64,000 nucleotides of DNA, taken from Lunularia cruciata. Its lineage: Eukaryota > Streptophyta > Marchantiopsida > Lunulariales > Lunulariaceae. The stretch covers positions 1,307,001-1,371,000 of the forward strand of contig OX419756.1 in NCBI GenBank assembly GCA_948567375.1. Reading direction: 5' to 3'. Shown in pieces: positions 44,330-57,245 of this stretch. The position numbers and the translations under genes are program-made. Within the stretch, counting starts at the first letter, position 1. Every line of letters starts with the position of its first letter. The notes beneath the pieces are model-generated. The model was not told where the DNA came from, made no database searches, and saw nothing but the letters and a program-made list of their open reading frames with translations.

Positions 44330-47060
44330 TGGGACTATAAAAAGATCAACACCACCTTGCAAGTCAAATCTTTTTGCATTTTCACTTTCCACTTTTTCAA
44401 TTCTTGTGTTTCTTCTCCATGATTTACATCTCTTGGGATGTTGCATGAGGAATTTCCAACTTGGATTGCCAAATTTTGTGAAGACTATCAAGAGCTAAGG
44501 AAGTAGAATTGTGGATCAGATCAAGGAATTATACTAACAAGAGAATTCATATATCCAATCATGATGGGATGCATTCTCAAGAGGGGAATTGAGTTTTGAA
44601 GATGCAAAGCATTAGAAATCTTGAACAAACCTCTAAAGGTTTTTGAGTGGGGTTTGTTTTGTCAAACCTACTACATCAAGGAAAGGAAAATAGACTTCTT
44701 ATTATGGGATTTAGATTTCACGGATGCAAACATGTTATAGGAAATTTGTGTGAATGTAGAGAACTTGAGTGGGAAGTTGTTATGAAGATGTCCCATAATG
44801 TGCATGGAGGATCAAAATTAGCAGTTATTGGGTGCTATTTTGGGAAGTTCTCATAGATACTCCGCATGGCCATCCTAGCAACCAATTGAAAGGGAGAATC
44901 AATTACTCATTTGTCAAGGAAGAATTCACAAATGTGTACAAGATCAAAAATATGAAGGAACTTGCTTGTCAAACCATCATAAAAATGATAATGTGGTTGT
45001 TTCATTTGAAACAAACAAACTATGTGAACCATAACTAGGCTATCTTCTTCCAACTAGTACACAAGAAAAAGCATGTGAGTTGGGTTAGGATGTTTTGTGA
45101 GTGGGTCATCAAGCTACTGGAAGATATGATGAAAGTTCTACCACCATCATGGCCCCCTTCATTGTTCATTTCTACATTGGTGTGAACCTTTTGATGCACA
45201 AAGCAAAGTAGAAGTTCCCATCCACATGCACCATCCAACTTACTTCAACATAGAGCCAAACTTGCCTAAGAAGATTACCAAATAACACAATGCAAATAAA
45301 GAGTATGCCCAAACAAGGAAGTTTTTATGAATGATGGAGACATAGAGCCCATAATCCAAGGGTGGTATATGACATGGTATATGTCTTGGTTTTACTTCCG
45401 CTGTCCTTTGACAAAGATTCTGCCACTTGAGGTTGATTTTGTTTCTTGGAGGCTTGTAACTTGGCCGTGGCAATAGTAATCTTTCTCCAGATCATAATTG
45501 AGCTCTATGTCTCCATCATTCATAAAAAATTATAGACTTTGGGCATACTTTGGACTATCTGTATGCCTAATCCTATGGTGGAACTTCCTTGGAGGAGATC
45601 CTCTTTATCTATATAATAAAGAGAAGGTGCTCCTTTGGGGCACCAAATGTTGAGGGTATAATATGTGTTTTCTCTCTTTTCTTGTCCTCGGAGTTTTACA
45701 GGTTGCTTGCAATAAACAACAAAGAAGAAGGACCAAATAATGAGTACCAATTGTCACTTCCTCTTGTTGAGATGAAGTATGTCCAATGGACAAGGTGAAG
45801 ATGCCAATTGTGGAATCCGCACCTCTCCTATCAAATTGGTTTGTAATGAAGAAGAAACCTTGCATTACAAGAAAAACCATAGATCCTAATAGGCTTGCAC
45901 AGTGGTGGATTTTTTCAAAGGAATCAACCACATAGAGGCTAGGATGTTGTGCCAAAGTCCAACAAATTGGCAAGACAACACCGTTCTCCCTAGTATGGGA
46001 AGTGCAGACAACAAAATGACATTATCACCAATGCAAAACCCCATCAAATGACAACAAGGTAGGCATCACTGAAGAAGCAGTTCTAGCTCACAAAGCAAAG
46101 GAGATAAATTTTTTGCACCACAACAAGAACCCCATGCCCAAAACAAAGAAGGAACTACAAAGACAACTGTGCAAAGATGGCAATTCTTTGCCTTGGCTAA
46201 TGGTGGCTTGCACCATTCATACCATAACCCCAACAATGGAAGCATGGGACAAGATTTTTCCATTGTATCAAAAGCTAGATCAAAAGATGCAAGAACTAGC
46301 AGCCCTCATTTGCCACTTACATCACCTACTCCAAATCAAAACAAAGAAGGACAAGGAACATGAAGAACACCTAGAGGAGTTCTAAAAGGAGGAACTAAAA
46401 TGGCAAGAGGAGTATAAAATCTCATCTAAGGATTAAAGAAGAAATTTGATGATTATAGCATGCAAGTTTCCACCAACAAACTCAACAAAAATGGGAGATC
46501 CAAAATCAAAAAGAAGAACTCACAACATTACAAAGCAAGCTAGAAACTGCAGAACTTGATACAAAGGCAATTGAGACCAAATATGACAATCTGAAATAGC
46601 TTACTGACCTTTGCATTTCCAAATTATATACCAACCTCAAACAACAAGAGGAAAAGGTGCTGGAGTTAGAAAAGTGGATTTTTAAGGAGATGACCAACAA
46701 ACTCAGCACCAAGCAAGCCAATTTATAAAGCAAACAAGCGGGGTTGCTCATGACTATTGGGCATATTACCACCCAACTACTCAGCCAATTGGAGTTCATG
46801 GCCAACAAACCTCTTGACAAACAAACGAACAGGATCTACATACTCAAATTGACGCATTGGAAAGGAAGATGTACATGAGCTAGCAACTCAAGGTGTTGTT
46901 TATGAATCTCTAGAGTCACACTAATGCCAAGTTTGCAAAGGCTCAGACTAGCTTTAAGAAAATTTTGAATGGCTACCAAAAGGAGCTCATGCATCTTGTT
47001 CACATTTGCAAGGGAGCTTAGAGTTTGTCCCAAGCAACACCGACCACTCCCACCAAGGAA
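44330..47060 (+). pseudogene. Family C coiled-coil ORF, copy C1 (unrecognised product)
   Basis: A decayed ORF of unknown function. A TATA-like CTATAAAAAG lies at 44335-44344. The conserved N-terminal half is readable at 44880-45210: FTNVYKIKNMKELACQTIIK, then after a stop FFQLVHKKKHVSWVRMFCEW, and in another frame MAPFIVHFYIGVNLLMHKAK (about 45149-45208). The last matches PFIMHFYLGLNLLSAEER of copy C2. A family B LTR fragment sits at 45557-45700. From 46080 to 47035 the frames are Lys/Glu/Gln-rich with heptad-like spacing (for example YQKLDQKMQELAALICHLHH at 46264), interrupted by several stops. No RT, protease or integrase is visible. Function unknown; it may be the gag-like ORF of a non-autonomous element or an old host gene family. 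Confidence 0.55.
45557..45700 (+). repeat. Fragment of a family B LTR (3' part)
   Basis: TGCCTAATCCTATGGTGGA through GGCACCAAATGTTGAG to GTCCTCGGAGTTTTACA matches the terminal ~145 bases of the family B LTR in plus orientation. The rest of the LTR and a primer site are missing. Confidence 0.8.
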
Positions 47061-47274
47061 TAATGACTAGAGCCTAGTCTTACAAAAAAAATCATGGTCA
47101 TTTTTGCTTTCAAATGATTGGATGTTGCTTTTTATATACTATTAGCAAATTTTTTTAGACTTAGGAAGTTTGTGAATGGACATACTTTGTAAATAGGTAC
47201 ACAAGCTAACAAAATAAGTAGTGTTGGTCTATTAGAGGTAGATGACCCTCAATTGAGTTGATTATAACTGCATA

Positions 47275-47510
47275 TACCTACCATTAGGTTTAGGGTTAGG
47301 GATAAGATATGATCAAGATTGAATAGTTTAGATGTACTTAGGAAATTTCCCTCCATTGTAGCCATTGGATCTTTTCATGGCCAAGTAGGAGATACCTACC
47401 ATTAGGTTTAGGGTTAGGGAAAAGATGTGATCAAGATTGAGTGGTTTAGATGTTATTAGGAAATTTCCATCCCTTGTAGCCATTGGATCTTTTCATGGCC
47501 AAGTAGGAAT
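47275..47510 (+). repeat. 118-bp tandem duplication carrying a telomere-like motif
   Basis: Two units starting at 47275 and 47393 (TACCTACCATTAGGTTTAGG, then GTTAGGG) end with CATGGCCAAGTAGGA. Each contains TTTAGGGTTAGGG, two units resembling plant (TTTAGGG) and TTAGGG telomere repeats. The units differ at only about ten positions. Confidence 0.9.
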
Positions 47511-50500
47511 TATATTGAAGGCTTAGACTTGATGTTCACTAGTCCATTTGGTGCATTCTTCTTTTGCAAGTAAATACAAATTTTATACCATCAAGACTCT
47601 TGAGTTGGTGTATGTATATGATTCTACTCTTTGAATGAATGATTGTATGCTCAACAGATTTAGGAATGATGAATCCTAAGGCACAAACCAAAGCATTGGA
47701 GTGTGGTGACATATTTGTGTAGAACTAGAGTGCATCTCTCTAGGAGTTTAGCCAGAGTTAGGAACATGATGGTTACATGCTTATGTAGGCTTGGTGTCTC
47801 AAGTAGCACCCTCATATAGGATTGAGTAGTGCACATCATTTCAGACTCATGTAACCTTGTGGCTTTTGGGAAGGATAGAACATGGTGTTACTGTTGTGGT
47901 CCTCAGAGTGATGTGGATTTGAAACCTCTCACTCTGGTTTAGTTCACAAAGTTATCAAACCCCATCTTCATAGGGTGGTAGTGGGTTGCACTTTGTATGA
48001 CTCATGGCAAGAGTTCCATACAAATTGTAGCTCCTACAAACCACACTTTGATAGTTTGAAGCCCGAGTGTATTACTAGTGAACAAAGAGATTGCAGAACA
48101 AAGTGACCTTTGTTACAAATGAACCCACCCCTTCTTAGAAATCTTTTTGACATTTTAGTACATAGGAGAGTATATTTCTTAGATTTTTGTAGTGTCACTT
48201 GGTTTGGTGGCATTACTCCCTTTGGAGAATAATGTTGCCCAAGAGATTAAACACAAAATAATATTTTGTTATCATCATGACTCTATTTGTCTCATTTTAG
48301 TCATTTCCTACCCATATCCTTGAGGTAATGACCTGCTCTTACTGATTATACCACAAGTACATCAATATTGAGTCACCACAAAAGTCTAAGTTGTTGAAGA
48401 AGTTAGAACTAAGTTATACTATAAATTCTAAAATTGTGGATATATTGATTGTTTGTTTGCATCAACTTTGTACAATAATCAAATCATGTTGAGCTTTGTC
48501 TTTTAATCCATCCATTCATATCCACTTTTTCTTAAAAGAAAGATACAAATAAGAGCATCATAAATTCCTTGATCTATTGTATTGTTTATTATCATTCTAC
48601 TGCATTTATTTTACATCTTTTGCTTTAATGTTCTATATTATGTGATATAGTTTCTAGTATCATCAAGATGAGTATTCAAACTATATAAAAGTAACCACTC
48701 AATATTGAGAGTAGAACATTCTACACCATGGTAGTAATACACATAAAATCAAATATCACCTTAATTTTGTTGAATGTAAGCAGTGGACACGACATACCTC
48801 AAGGAAATTACTTAATGTCTCATGAAATGTGCATAGATAATAAAAAACTCCTCAAAGTCTATTAAATCAAATAAAATATTAGGACTATGTAAAAGTAATA
48901 ATTTCCTTTTGTATTACAAAACAATCCATGATAACTTAGTCAATAGTTTGGTATATTTTGAGCTACCTATTCCTTGATTTTGGTTCAAGCTTGAGTTGTT
49001 TATTTTACAATAAGTACTCTAGCTTCAAGTATGCATCTCAAACTTAGCAAGTTCTTCAATCTCCTCTACTTTTTGAATCATAGTTCCAAATTAACAAACT
49101 TTTTTACACATGGTGTTGATCTCTACCATGTCTTGTCTTACTTGGCTAGTGCATTCACTTCTATAGCTTTCAACTTCAACTTTTTTCTTTTTTACAATTC
49201 ATGAAACTATGATGTTACAACTACTACTAGAGCATTGAGTAAAAACCTACCAACTATCATATCTCAAAGTGTTTGTATTACTCAGTTTTTGCCAAATTTT
49301 TGTTTTTGTTGAATTATATTTTTTTCTTGTATAATTAAAGGCTAGAAGGATGGATGCAAAGGTGGAAATATGAGTTTTATTTGGGTTGAAAATGCATTGG
49401 CTGTGCCTTAGGAAAAATTGGAAGAAGTATGAAAATAAGCTAAATTGTCCAACCCATGGTGAATATGCACAAATTTGGAAGAGGAACTGCACAAACATGA
49501 AAATAAAAACCAGGTGTATGAACCATATAACCTCCATGGCAAGTAAGTCATGTGAAATTAAAGTCAATTTTTGGAGTTCATTTAGTGAATGCTCCAAACA
49601 ATTGCTTCTTTTGGCTCTTGCATGATAAAAAGAAAATGATGGATATAAAAACATGGGGATCATGGCGGAAATGTATGAGTGCACAAGCCATGAGAAATGG
49701 AAAAAATTCTAGCAAGGATTGCCACCTTCCAAGTCAAGAATGAGGAAGAATCATAAAGAACAATTCATACAAAATAAAGAGTTGGAAATCACAAGAATCA
49801 ACAGGTCTATCGACCTATAACAATGAGAGGAAGAAAATATGGGTTTGAAGGTTTGGAACTTAAGGCACAGATGGTGGAAAAGTAAAAAATGGCACCTTTA
49901 CATGAGTTTTATGAAAACCTAACAAGTATCACTTTTGTGGTAATTAGTAAGTAAAGTTAGTTCCCATAGAGATACAAGTCAAAAATGGTCAAATACAAAG
50001 TAAGACGTCACAATGTAGTTCTTCTTGGTTGTGTTTTTAATCTCTTAGGTACAAAAAACACCCAGAAGAGAGTAACAAGCACTAACTCGCAGTTTCATCA
50101 CAAATTAACACTCCATAATCACAATATCATCAAGTCTTTGAAACCAACTTTAATTGTGATTATTCAGATTTTTCCAAAGTAGGATACTTCACTACAAAAT
50201 GACTTCACCTCAAAATTGTGTTCCACTCCTCCATTGGAGGTACAACTTCCTTGATTGAAATTGCCTTGCATCAAACCCGTACTATGGTCACCAACACTAC
50301 AATTCCTCACAGATCTATCAAGGCATTGCTTTGATTGCTACACACTCGTGATCAAACACACAAAATGAAATCAGAGTTGTGGAATCCAACATCCCAACAC
50401 TCTAATTTGAACTTCAAAATTATCCAAACACTCATAAAAACACACAAGATTGATACATTGGAATTAAGCATAAACGATGATCACTAAGGTACAACACTTT

Positions 50501-50738
50501 GCTTTACTCAACTTTGAAAATAGAAATACAAAACAACAACACACTACAAATTCTTCCTTTAAATAGGTTGAGCACTTTAGCAATCATCTAACTAATATAT
50601 CATTCCCTAACAATCTCCAGATTTGAAATAGCAACCCGCCCTTCATATTTGTCAATTCAAATCTTAAATCCGTTATGAATCCAATCCAATGTCTACCTCT
50701 TCCTCTTTTTCTAAACCCAATGTAACTTCCTTTTTCTC
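47511..50738. other. AT-rich spacer, no gene seen
   Basis: No domain recognised. A 145-codon minus open stretch (49684-49247) overlaps a plus one and has no recognisable motif. Just left of the family B element (50738-50640), the minus strand reads an acidic EKKEVTLGLEKEEEVDIGLD, which might continue copy C2 across the insertion. Confidence 0.3.
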
Positions 50739-51447
50739 TGTGATACTTTGAGGACAAGAGAAGAGAGAAAACATAGATTACACATTCAACATTTGGTGCT
50801 CCAAAGGAGCACTTTCTCTTTATTAAATAGACAAAAAGGATCTCCTCAATGGAAGCTCCACCATAGGATTAGGCACATAGATAGGTGACATGTCAGCAAG
50901 CTCCACCCTTGGATTACTTACTTGGATGGGTAACATGTCGGTCTAGGTCCTATCTGGTTGGTCAAACAAGATTTGATCAAAGAGAATCTTTTAGGGAATC
51001 TTCTTGTAGGAGTCTCAAAATCACGTGAGTAAGGTACCATTGGAAAGCTCTTGACAAGAAAAACTAGTAGGAATGAGCATAGGCACATTTTCAAGGCCTA
51101 ATTCATCCGTTTAGGCCTCCAAAATTGCCTTCAAAGATTTTAGGTATATTTCGGTTCCTACTCTATTAGTAGAAGTCCCCTTTTGGTGATACCTCTTTCT
51201 GATCTATTTAGTCCATCATGTGTAACATCCTTCCAGATGTTATCAAACCAATTCACACCTTTAAATCATATGTCTAGCTATTGGTTCTAAGGTTCTCAAG
51301 TCTATTTCAGTTTCTGCTCTATTAGTAGAAGTACTCTTTTGGTGATACTTCTATCTGATCTATTTTGACCAGCATGTATAACATCATTCTATATGTTATC
51401 AAACCAAATTTCACATCTAGATCATATGGCTAGCTCTTGGTATTACA
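50739..51447 (-). repeat. Family B 3' LTR
   Basis: 709 bp. It carries the same internal ~155-bp duplication (51154 and 51310) and a small deletion near 51065-51085 relative to the 5' LTR. Confidence 0.9.
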
Positions 51448-51469
51448 AACCTCCCTCCTTTTAAGACAC

Positions 51470-54400
51470 AACGTCCTTGTGCAATTGTTGCTCAAATGCT
51501 TGCACCAACACCAATGCATATGTCAAATTGGCAGCGGGCTCCCATGTTGCTTCATAGAGAGGGTAAAATTTCAACTATACTAGATAGTCCACCCGCGGAT
51601 GGCGAGTACTATGCATGCATTTTCGGAGAATGCACTCTACTTCATATTCCTCTGTGCCATCAATGAGTGTCGGACAAGGTCAAATGTCTTGTGTGAAATG
51701 ACCCTGGCCTGATTTGCGTAGTAGGGAAACATGGAACAATGGATGGATCTTCATGTGTGGTGGTAGCTCAAGGTGATAGGCCATAGCGCCGACACGATAA
51801 AGAATCGAGAAAGGCCCAATAAAACAAAGTCTGAGCTTACAAGGTCCAACTAATGTGAGGTTGGTTGTCGATAGCCACACTTGATCCCAAACATTGAACT
51901 CCATATGCCTATGGTGTGCATCAGCATACTGCTTTTGTCAATTTTGTGCAATCTATAATTTGTGCTCTCTACACCGTGTTGGATTCTAGAAACAAATGTG
52001 TTGATTGCATCGACCTTGGTAGCCATTGGACGGATCTTTATCAAGCTAGAAGGTGTGAAGGGATGCTCACCATACATGAGGAAGAACAAAGTGACCCAGG
52101 TGGATGCATTTATTGAATTTTTGTAAGCAAATTCCACCAAAGGGAGTAGGGTATCCCACCTCTCTTGCTCTTCTAAGGTGAAGCCGCGTAACATGTCTTC
52201 AATTATGCAATTATCCCGCTTTGTTTGGCCATCTGTTTGTGGGTGGTAAATTGTGACATGGCCAACTTGGTTTTGAAGAAACCAAAGAGTGTTTTCCAAA
52301 ACAAACTAGTGAATTGAGTACCTTTATTGGTGATAAGTACTCTAGACAAGCCATGGTGAGAGAAGAATGCATCTAAGTATAATTGAGCTAGTTGTGGAGC
52401 GATCACATCCTTGGTGGTAGGGCATACATGAATCATTTTCTGAGCCGGTCCACAAAGACCACGATGGAGTCAAACCTTGAGGTGGTCTTGGATAATTCAC
52501 AGATGAGATCCATACTCATTTGTTCCTAACATTGGGTAGGCATGAGGAGAGGTTGAAGGAGCGCTATATGAGCTTGATTTGAAGCTTTGTTCTGTTGACA
52601 AAGTAGGCAGCTGCGCACGTAGTCCATCACGTTGTTGCTCATTTTGGGCCAATAGTAATGGCATTGGACTGCATCCAAGGTCTTGTCCACTCCAACATGA
52701 CCTGCAATGGCTGAATTATGACATTCCGCTAGAATGGTGGTGCATAATTCTAGGACATTTGGGATCCATAATCTGCCATTACGAAAGGTGAGTCCTTGGG
52801 TGCTGGTGACACCATTGGATGATTGCACTTCTACAATTTACGGATCAGTTTTTGTAGTAGCAAAAATCTCTGGCCAAAATTCAGGGTTAATCTTAACCTC
52901 TATCACCAAGTTGTTTGCCATAGGCATGCAAGTGAATGCATCTGCAAGTTGCTTCTTACCTTCCACGTAGGTGATTGACATGTTGAAGCATTGTTGCCAC
53001 TCTACCTACCAAATCTGGCAATGAGATAGATCCTTTTGCATCTTGAGGTAGACTAGAGGTTTGTGGTCTGTCTCTACTACAAATGCCTTCTCACCCAGAT
53101 AGTGCTTCTAATGCTTGGTTGCCAAGACAATAGCCGGCTCTTCTCATTTTGTGGTATGGTAGTTGCCTTTTGCTAGTAACAAATTTTGAGAGAAATATGC
53201 AATTGGATGCCATCTGTCATGCCACTCTTGTTGTAGGACTGCTTCTATTGCCAAGTCTGATGCCTTTGTAGCCAACTTGATTGGTCATTTTGGGTCATAC
53301 CACTTCAAGATTGGTACATGTAGCAAGGTGGTTTTCAATTTTTGAAAGGCCAACTCTTGTGTGGTTTTCCATGTCCACTTCTTCTCCTTGCCAAGTAGTG
53401 CCATTAAAGGCTATGCAACTACGATACAATCCCGTCAACCCAAGAAGCTCTTGAGTTGAGTCTGATCTTCTAGGGCACGCCATTTTTGAATGACCTCTAT
53501 TTTATCCATCAATACTTGAATGCCCTCTACACTTACTCTATGCCCCCAGTAGTCTACTTCAGACTTGCAAAACTCACACTTTGAGATTTTGGCATATAAT
53601 CAATTTTGTCTTAGAATCTAGAGGACCTCTCATAGATGTTGTTTGTGTTCCGTCATTGTGCTATTATATACTAAGATATCATCCAAGAAGACAATCACAA
53701 ACTTATCCAAGTATGGATGAAATATGTCATTCATTAGACTCATGAAAGTGGCAGGTGCATTGGTGAGGCCAAAAGGCATCACAAGGTACTCAAAGTGACC
53801 ATACTTGGTTTGAAAGGCAGTTTTGTTCACATCTTCCTCTGCAATTTGGATTTGATTGTAACTGCTCCGCAAGTCTAATTTGGTGAAGTATCTTGCTCCA
53901 TGGAGTTGATCAAACAAGTCATCCATGCAAGGTAAGGGGTATTTGTTCTTCACTGTTTGCTGATTGAGACCTCGATAGTCAATGCACATGCACATTGTAC
54001 CATCCTTCTTCTTCACAAACAAGATAGGAGCCCCATATGGTGATATGCTAGGTTGGATGACACCTTTTGCAACATCTCCTCAATTTGAGTCTTACACTTC
54101 TCCAACTCATGAGGTGATAGGCAATATGGGGCCTTACAAGGAGGTATCTTCCTTGGGAGTGTCTCAATTTTATGATCTACTCTCCTTTTTGGTTGTAATC
54201 TTGAGGGTAAATCATCGAGAAAGACATCTTGAAATTCATCCACCACATCCTTTAATTTCTTAGGAACTGGTCCATCGAGTTGTGCACTATGGACTTCTCT
54301 TATTAGACCCATGAAACATCTTTTTTTCTTACAAACAGTTGTCGTCCCTATGACATATAGAGGCAAATCCTACTTGGGTGATTTTTCTTTAACCCCAGTG

Positions 54401-55916
54401 ATTGACCATTGGTGGGTTCTCATTACTTTCTTCCTCCAATCTACCATAGGGTTGTAATGCTCCATCCATGGCATGCCTAAGATTGCATCAAAACAAGCTA
54501 ATTGTATCACTCGCCACTCAATTGCTTCTTGATATTCTCCTATAGAGAGTATTACCCATCTAGGTAATGATTCAATCCTCTATGTTTGCACATTAGGCAA
54601 CTCTACTTCTTCACTCCTATCTCTCTATAGATCTATTCACAATCTTATTGCAATAGAGCAAGATAAGAAATTATTTCTTGCTCTCGGATTGATTAATACT
54701 CTCACATGATTGCCTTCCAGGACTCTATTCACGACAATCAATTGTGAAGTTGCCTTTTGGGATCTTTGCACATAAGTCTTTTTCCTTCCCTTGCTCTTCT
54801 TCTTCCTTATTGAGCCAATAAGGCCACGAGGTACATTTACTGGTGATCTTTGTTTTCCAAAGTGATTTCTACCTCCTCTTCAATGCGCCTCTCCATGTTA
54901 TTCAAAGATCATTTTTTTGAAGGCCGAGGGCTTCTAGGGTAACAAGTGCAACAATTGGTAGATATGTGCCTAATATGGCCACAATTCTAACAACGGTGTT
55001 GTTCTCCTTGAGTTCTTTCTCCTTGTGGGACTCCATCTCTTTGTTCTTCTACCCGTTGATGCTCCCCTTGAAGCGGTCGTGCTCCTCGATCTCAAAATCA
55101 AAGGTTTCCCAATTCCATCGGTATTGGTCCACCTATGTGTGGCATTTTTGCCTGATAATGTTGAGGTGGAACTACTCCTTCACCTCCACCCAATGCTTCT
55201 ACTATTCTCTACGCACAAGCAATGGCTTCAAATATCGTGCGAGGATTTTGCACCATGACTTCTTGGCAAATCTGCTCCTTTAACCCTCGTTTGAAATTGT
55301 CAAGAGCCTTTGCTGGACTCATGTTAGTTATTGCAACTTGTAGATCCAAAAATGCCTCCACATACTCTTGTACGGTATTCTTCTATCTCAATCCCCATAG
55401 TCGGGTTTGAGCCATCTGCACAAAATCTGTCGATTGGAAATTCTTCAGCAATCCTTCTTGCATTGTTGTCCACGTGACCTCCTTTCTCTCTGCCAACATG
55501 GATCATTCCCAACATCATACCATGTGAGGGATTTACTGGTCAAGTACCCACATGCAAACACGCTTGCAGCATGCTCCATGATCTTTGTTGAGAACAATTG
55601 GAAATATCAATTCATTCTCAAGATCCAATTTTCCATTGCTCCCATCATACACTGCCCTTTGTAAGGCTCGATGTTGGAGGTCTTCTTCATCCGGAGTAGC
55701 AATGTGGCTTCATCATTGATAGGGTTCGTAGGCACAAGTGCTTCTCCAAGTACTTTAGTTGCAGGTATTGGGTTTTGAGATGGCTCTTCTTCTTGCATGG
55801 CTTGATCGTTGGATGTGCACTTGACTTTGTAATGTCTCAATGGTCATCTTAATCTCTCAAAATTCATTCAACAGCTCTTGCATTCCTTGCACCAGCTCTT
55901 GTAATTGCGGATCCAT
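51470..55916 (-). pseudogene. Family B gag-pol polyprotein, decayed
   Basis: Gag starts at ATG 55916 (MDPQLQELVQGMQELLNEF) and has a capsid-like VQEYVEAFLDLQVAITNMSP at about 55375-55316. The knuckle region is near 54980 (NCGHIRHI, first Cys lost to a stop). Protease is near 54710-54450 (VLINPRARNNFLS; DAILGMPWMEHYNPMVDW). RT is at about 54250-53630: [50 protein letters not shown] and FLDDILVY intact. RNase H is degraded at 53490-52900. Integrase is at 52828-51950 (HNSAIAGHVGVDKTL, CLLCQQNKASN, HPQTDGQTKRDN). A C-terminal chromodomain is at about 51660-51485 (VECILRKCMHSTRHPRVDYL, YPLYEATWEPAANL). There are multiple stops, many of the C-to-T type (CAG or CAA to TAG or TAA), and frameshifts. 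The chromodomain would direct integration to modified chromatin in a live relative. Confidence 0.88.
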
Positions 55917-56507
55917 GGTTCTTGCAACACTCAATTGCTAATGTCTAATTCAATACAAAGTCAATATGATCACTATGTAAGGTGCACAAACTATCGGAAC
56001 TACCATTGGGACCTCAGAAGCTATCACTCGTTGATAATACTCCTCGCCAAAATTCCTAACCACAAAATCTCTAAACATCACTTTTGGTCTCACTACATAA
56101 CGGATTTTTACTTGAGTGTTGAAAGGGAGAGGATTTGGGACATTCACATCCATATTATCATAATAGAATGTAGATTGTCAAATCCCACTCTCTATCATAT
56201 ATCACCACAGGTAGAATCACCGGGTTTGGTGAGTTCATCACACTATCCATGAATTCTACGCCAAAGTGATAAACTAGCGATATCTTCATTTGCTCACATT
56301 GGATGTACATAACCTTGATGTGGAATGGAAAGCTAGGTGTGGGAAATCATCCTCCCGGTGCATCTATCCCGTCTACTCTCTAAAGTCCTTCCTAAGTCTA
56401 GCAATTACAAAATGTTCTCCACCTCAAATTACTCAGTTTTGGTAGTTTGTGCTCTTCCAAGAGGAGTGATCCACTCTCTTGGACTAAAACACTTGCTTTG
56501 ATACCAT

Positions 56508-57243
56508 TGTAATACTCCGAGGACAAGAGAAGAGAGAAAACATAGATTACACACTCAACATTTGGTGCCCCAAAGGAGCACCTTCTCTTTATTATATAGA
56601 CAAAGAGGATCTACTCCAAGGAAGCTCCACCATAGGATTAGGTACACAAATAGGTGACATGTCAGCAAGCTCCACCCTTGGATTACTTACTTGGATGGGT
56701 GACATGTCGGTCTAGGTCCTATCTGGTTGGTCAAACAAGCTTTGACCAAAGGGAATCTTTTAGGGAATCTTCCTATAGGAGTCTCAGAATCACGTAAGGT
56801 ACCATTTGAAAGCTCTTGACAAGAAAAACTAGGGGGAGGGAAGGCTAGCCTGTCCTCCAATGGAAGGGGGTGTGATTGGCACATTTTTGAGGCCTAATTC
56901 ATCCTTTTAGGCCTCCAAAATTGCCTTCAATGATTTTAGGCATATTTTGGTTACTACTCTATTAGTAGAAGTCCCCTTTTGGTGATACTTCTTTCTGATC
57001 TGTTTATCCCATCATGTGTAACATCCTTCCAGATGTTACCAAACCAATTCTCACCTTTAAATCATATGTTTGGCTATTGGTTCTAAGGTTCTCAAGTCTA
57101 TTTTGGTTTCTGCTCTATTAGTAGAAGTACTCTTTTGGTGATACTTCTATGTAATCTATTTTTACCATCATGTATAACATCATTCTAGATGTTACCAAAC
57201 CAAATTTCACATCTAGATCATATGGCTAGCTCTTGGTATTATA
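56508..57243 (-). repeat. Family B 5' LTR
   Basis: 736 bp. The terminal CA/TG is partly mutated (plus strand ends GGTATTATA). It holds two direct repeats of about 155 bp near its 5' end (around 56950-57095 and 57105-57240) and, in sense orientation, an AATAAAGAG polyadenylation-like signal (about 56599-56591). Confidence 0.9.
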
Positions 57244-57245
57244 GT

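Larger units (their letters stand above)
50739..57243 (-). mobile_element. Ty3/gypsy chromovirus, family B, full-length but decayed
   Basis: A 6.5-kb minus-strand element. The 5' LTR is 57243-56508 and the 3' LTR is 51447-50739. The primer site TGGTATCAAAGC (56506-56495) matches initiator tRNA-Met. The purine tract AAAAGGAGGGAGGTT lies at 51462-51448. The flanks TTCTC (50734-50738) and GTCTA (57244-57248) agree at only three of five bases, so a target duplication is not certain. The order gag, PR, RT, RNase H, INT, chromodomain is complete. Confidence 0.9.
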
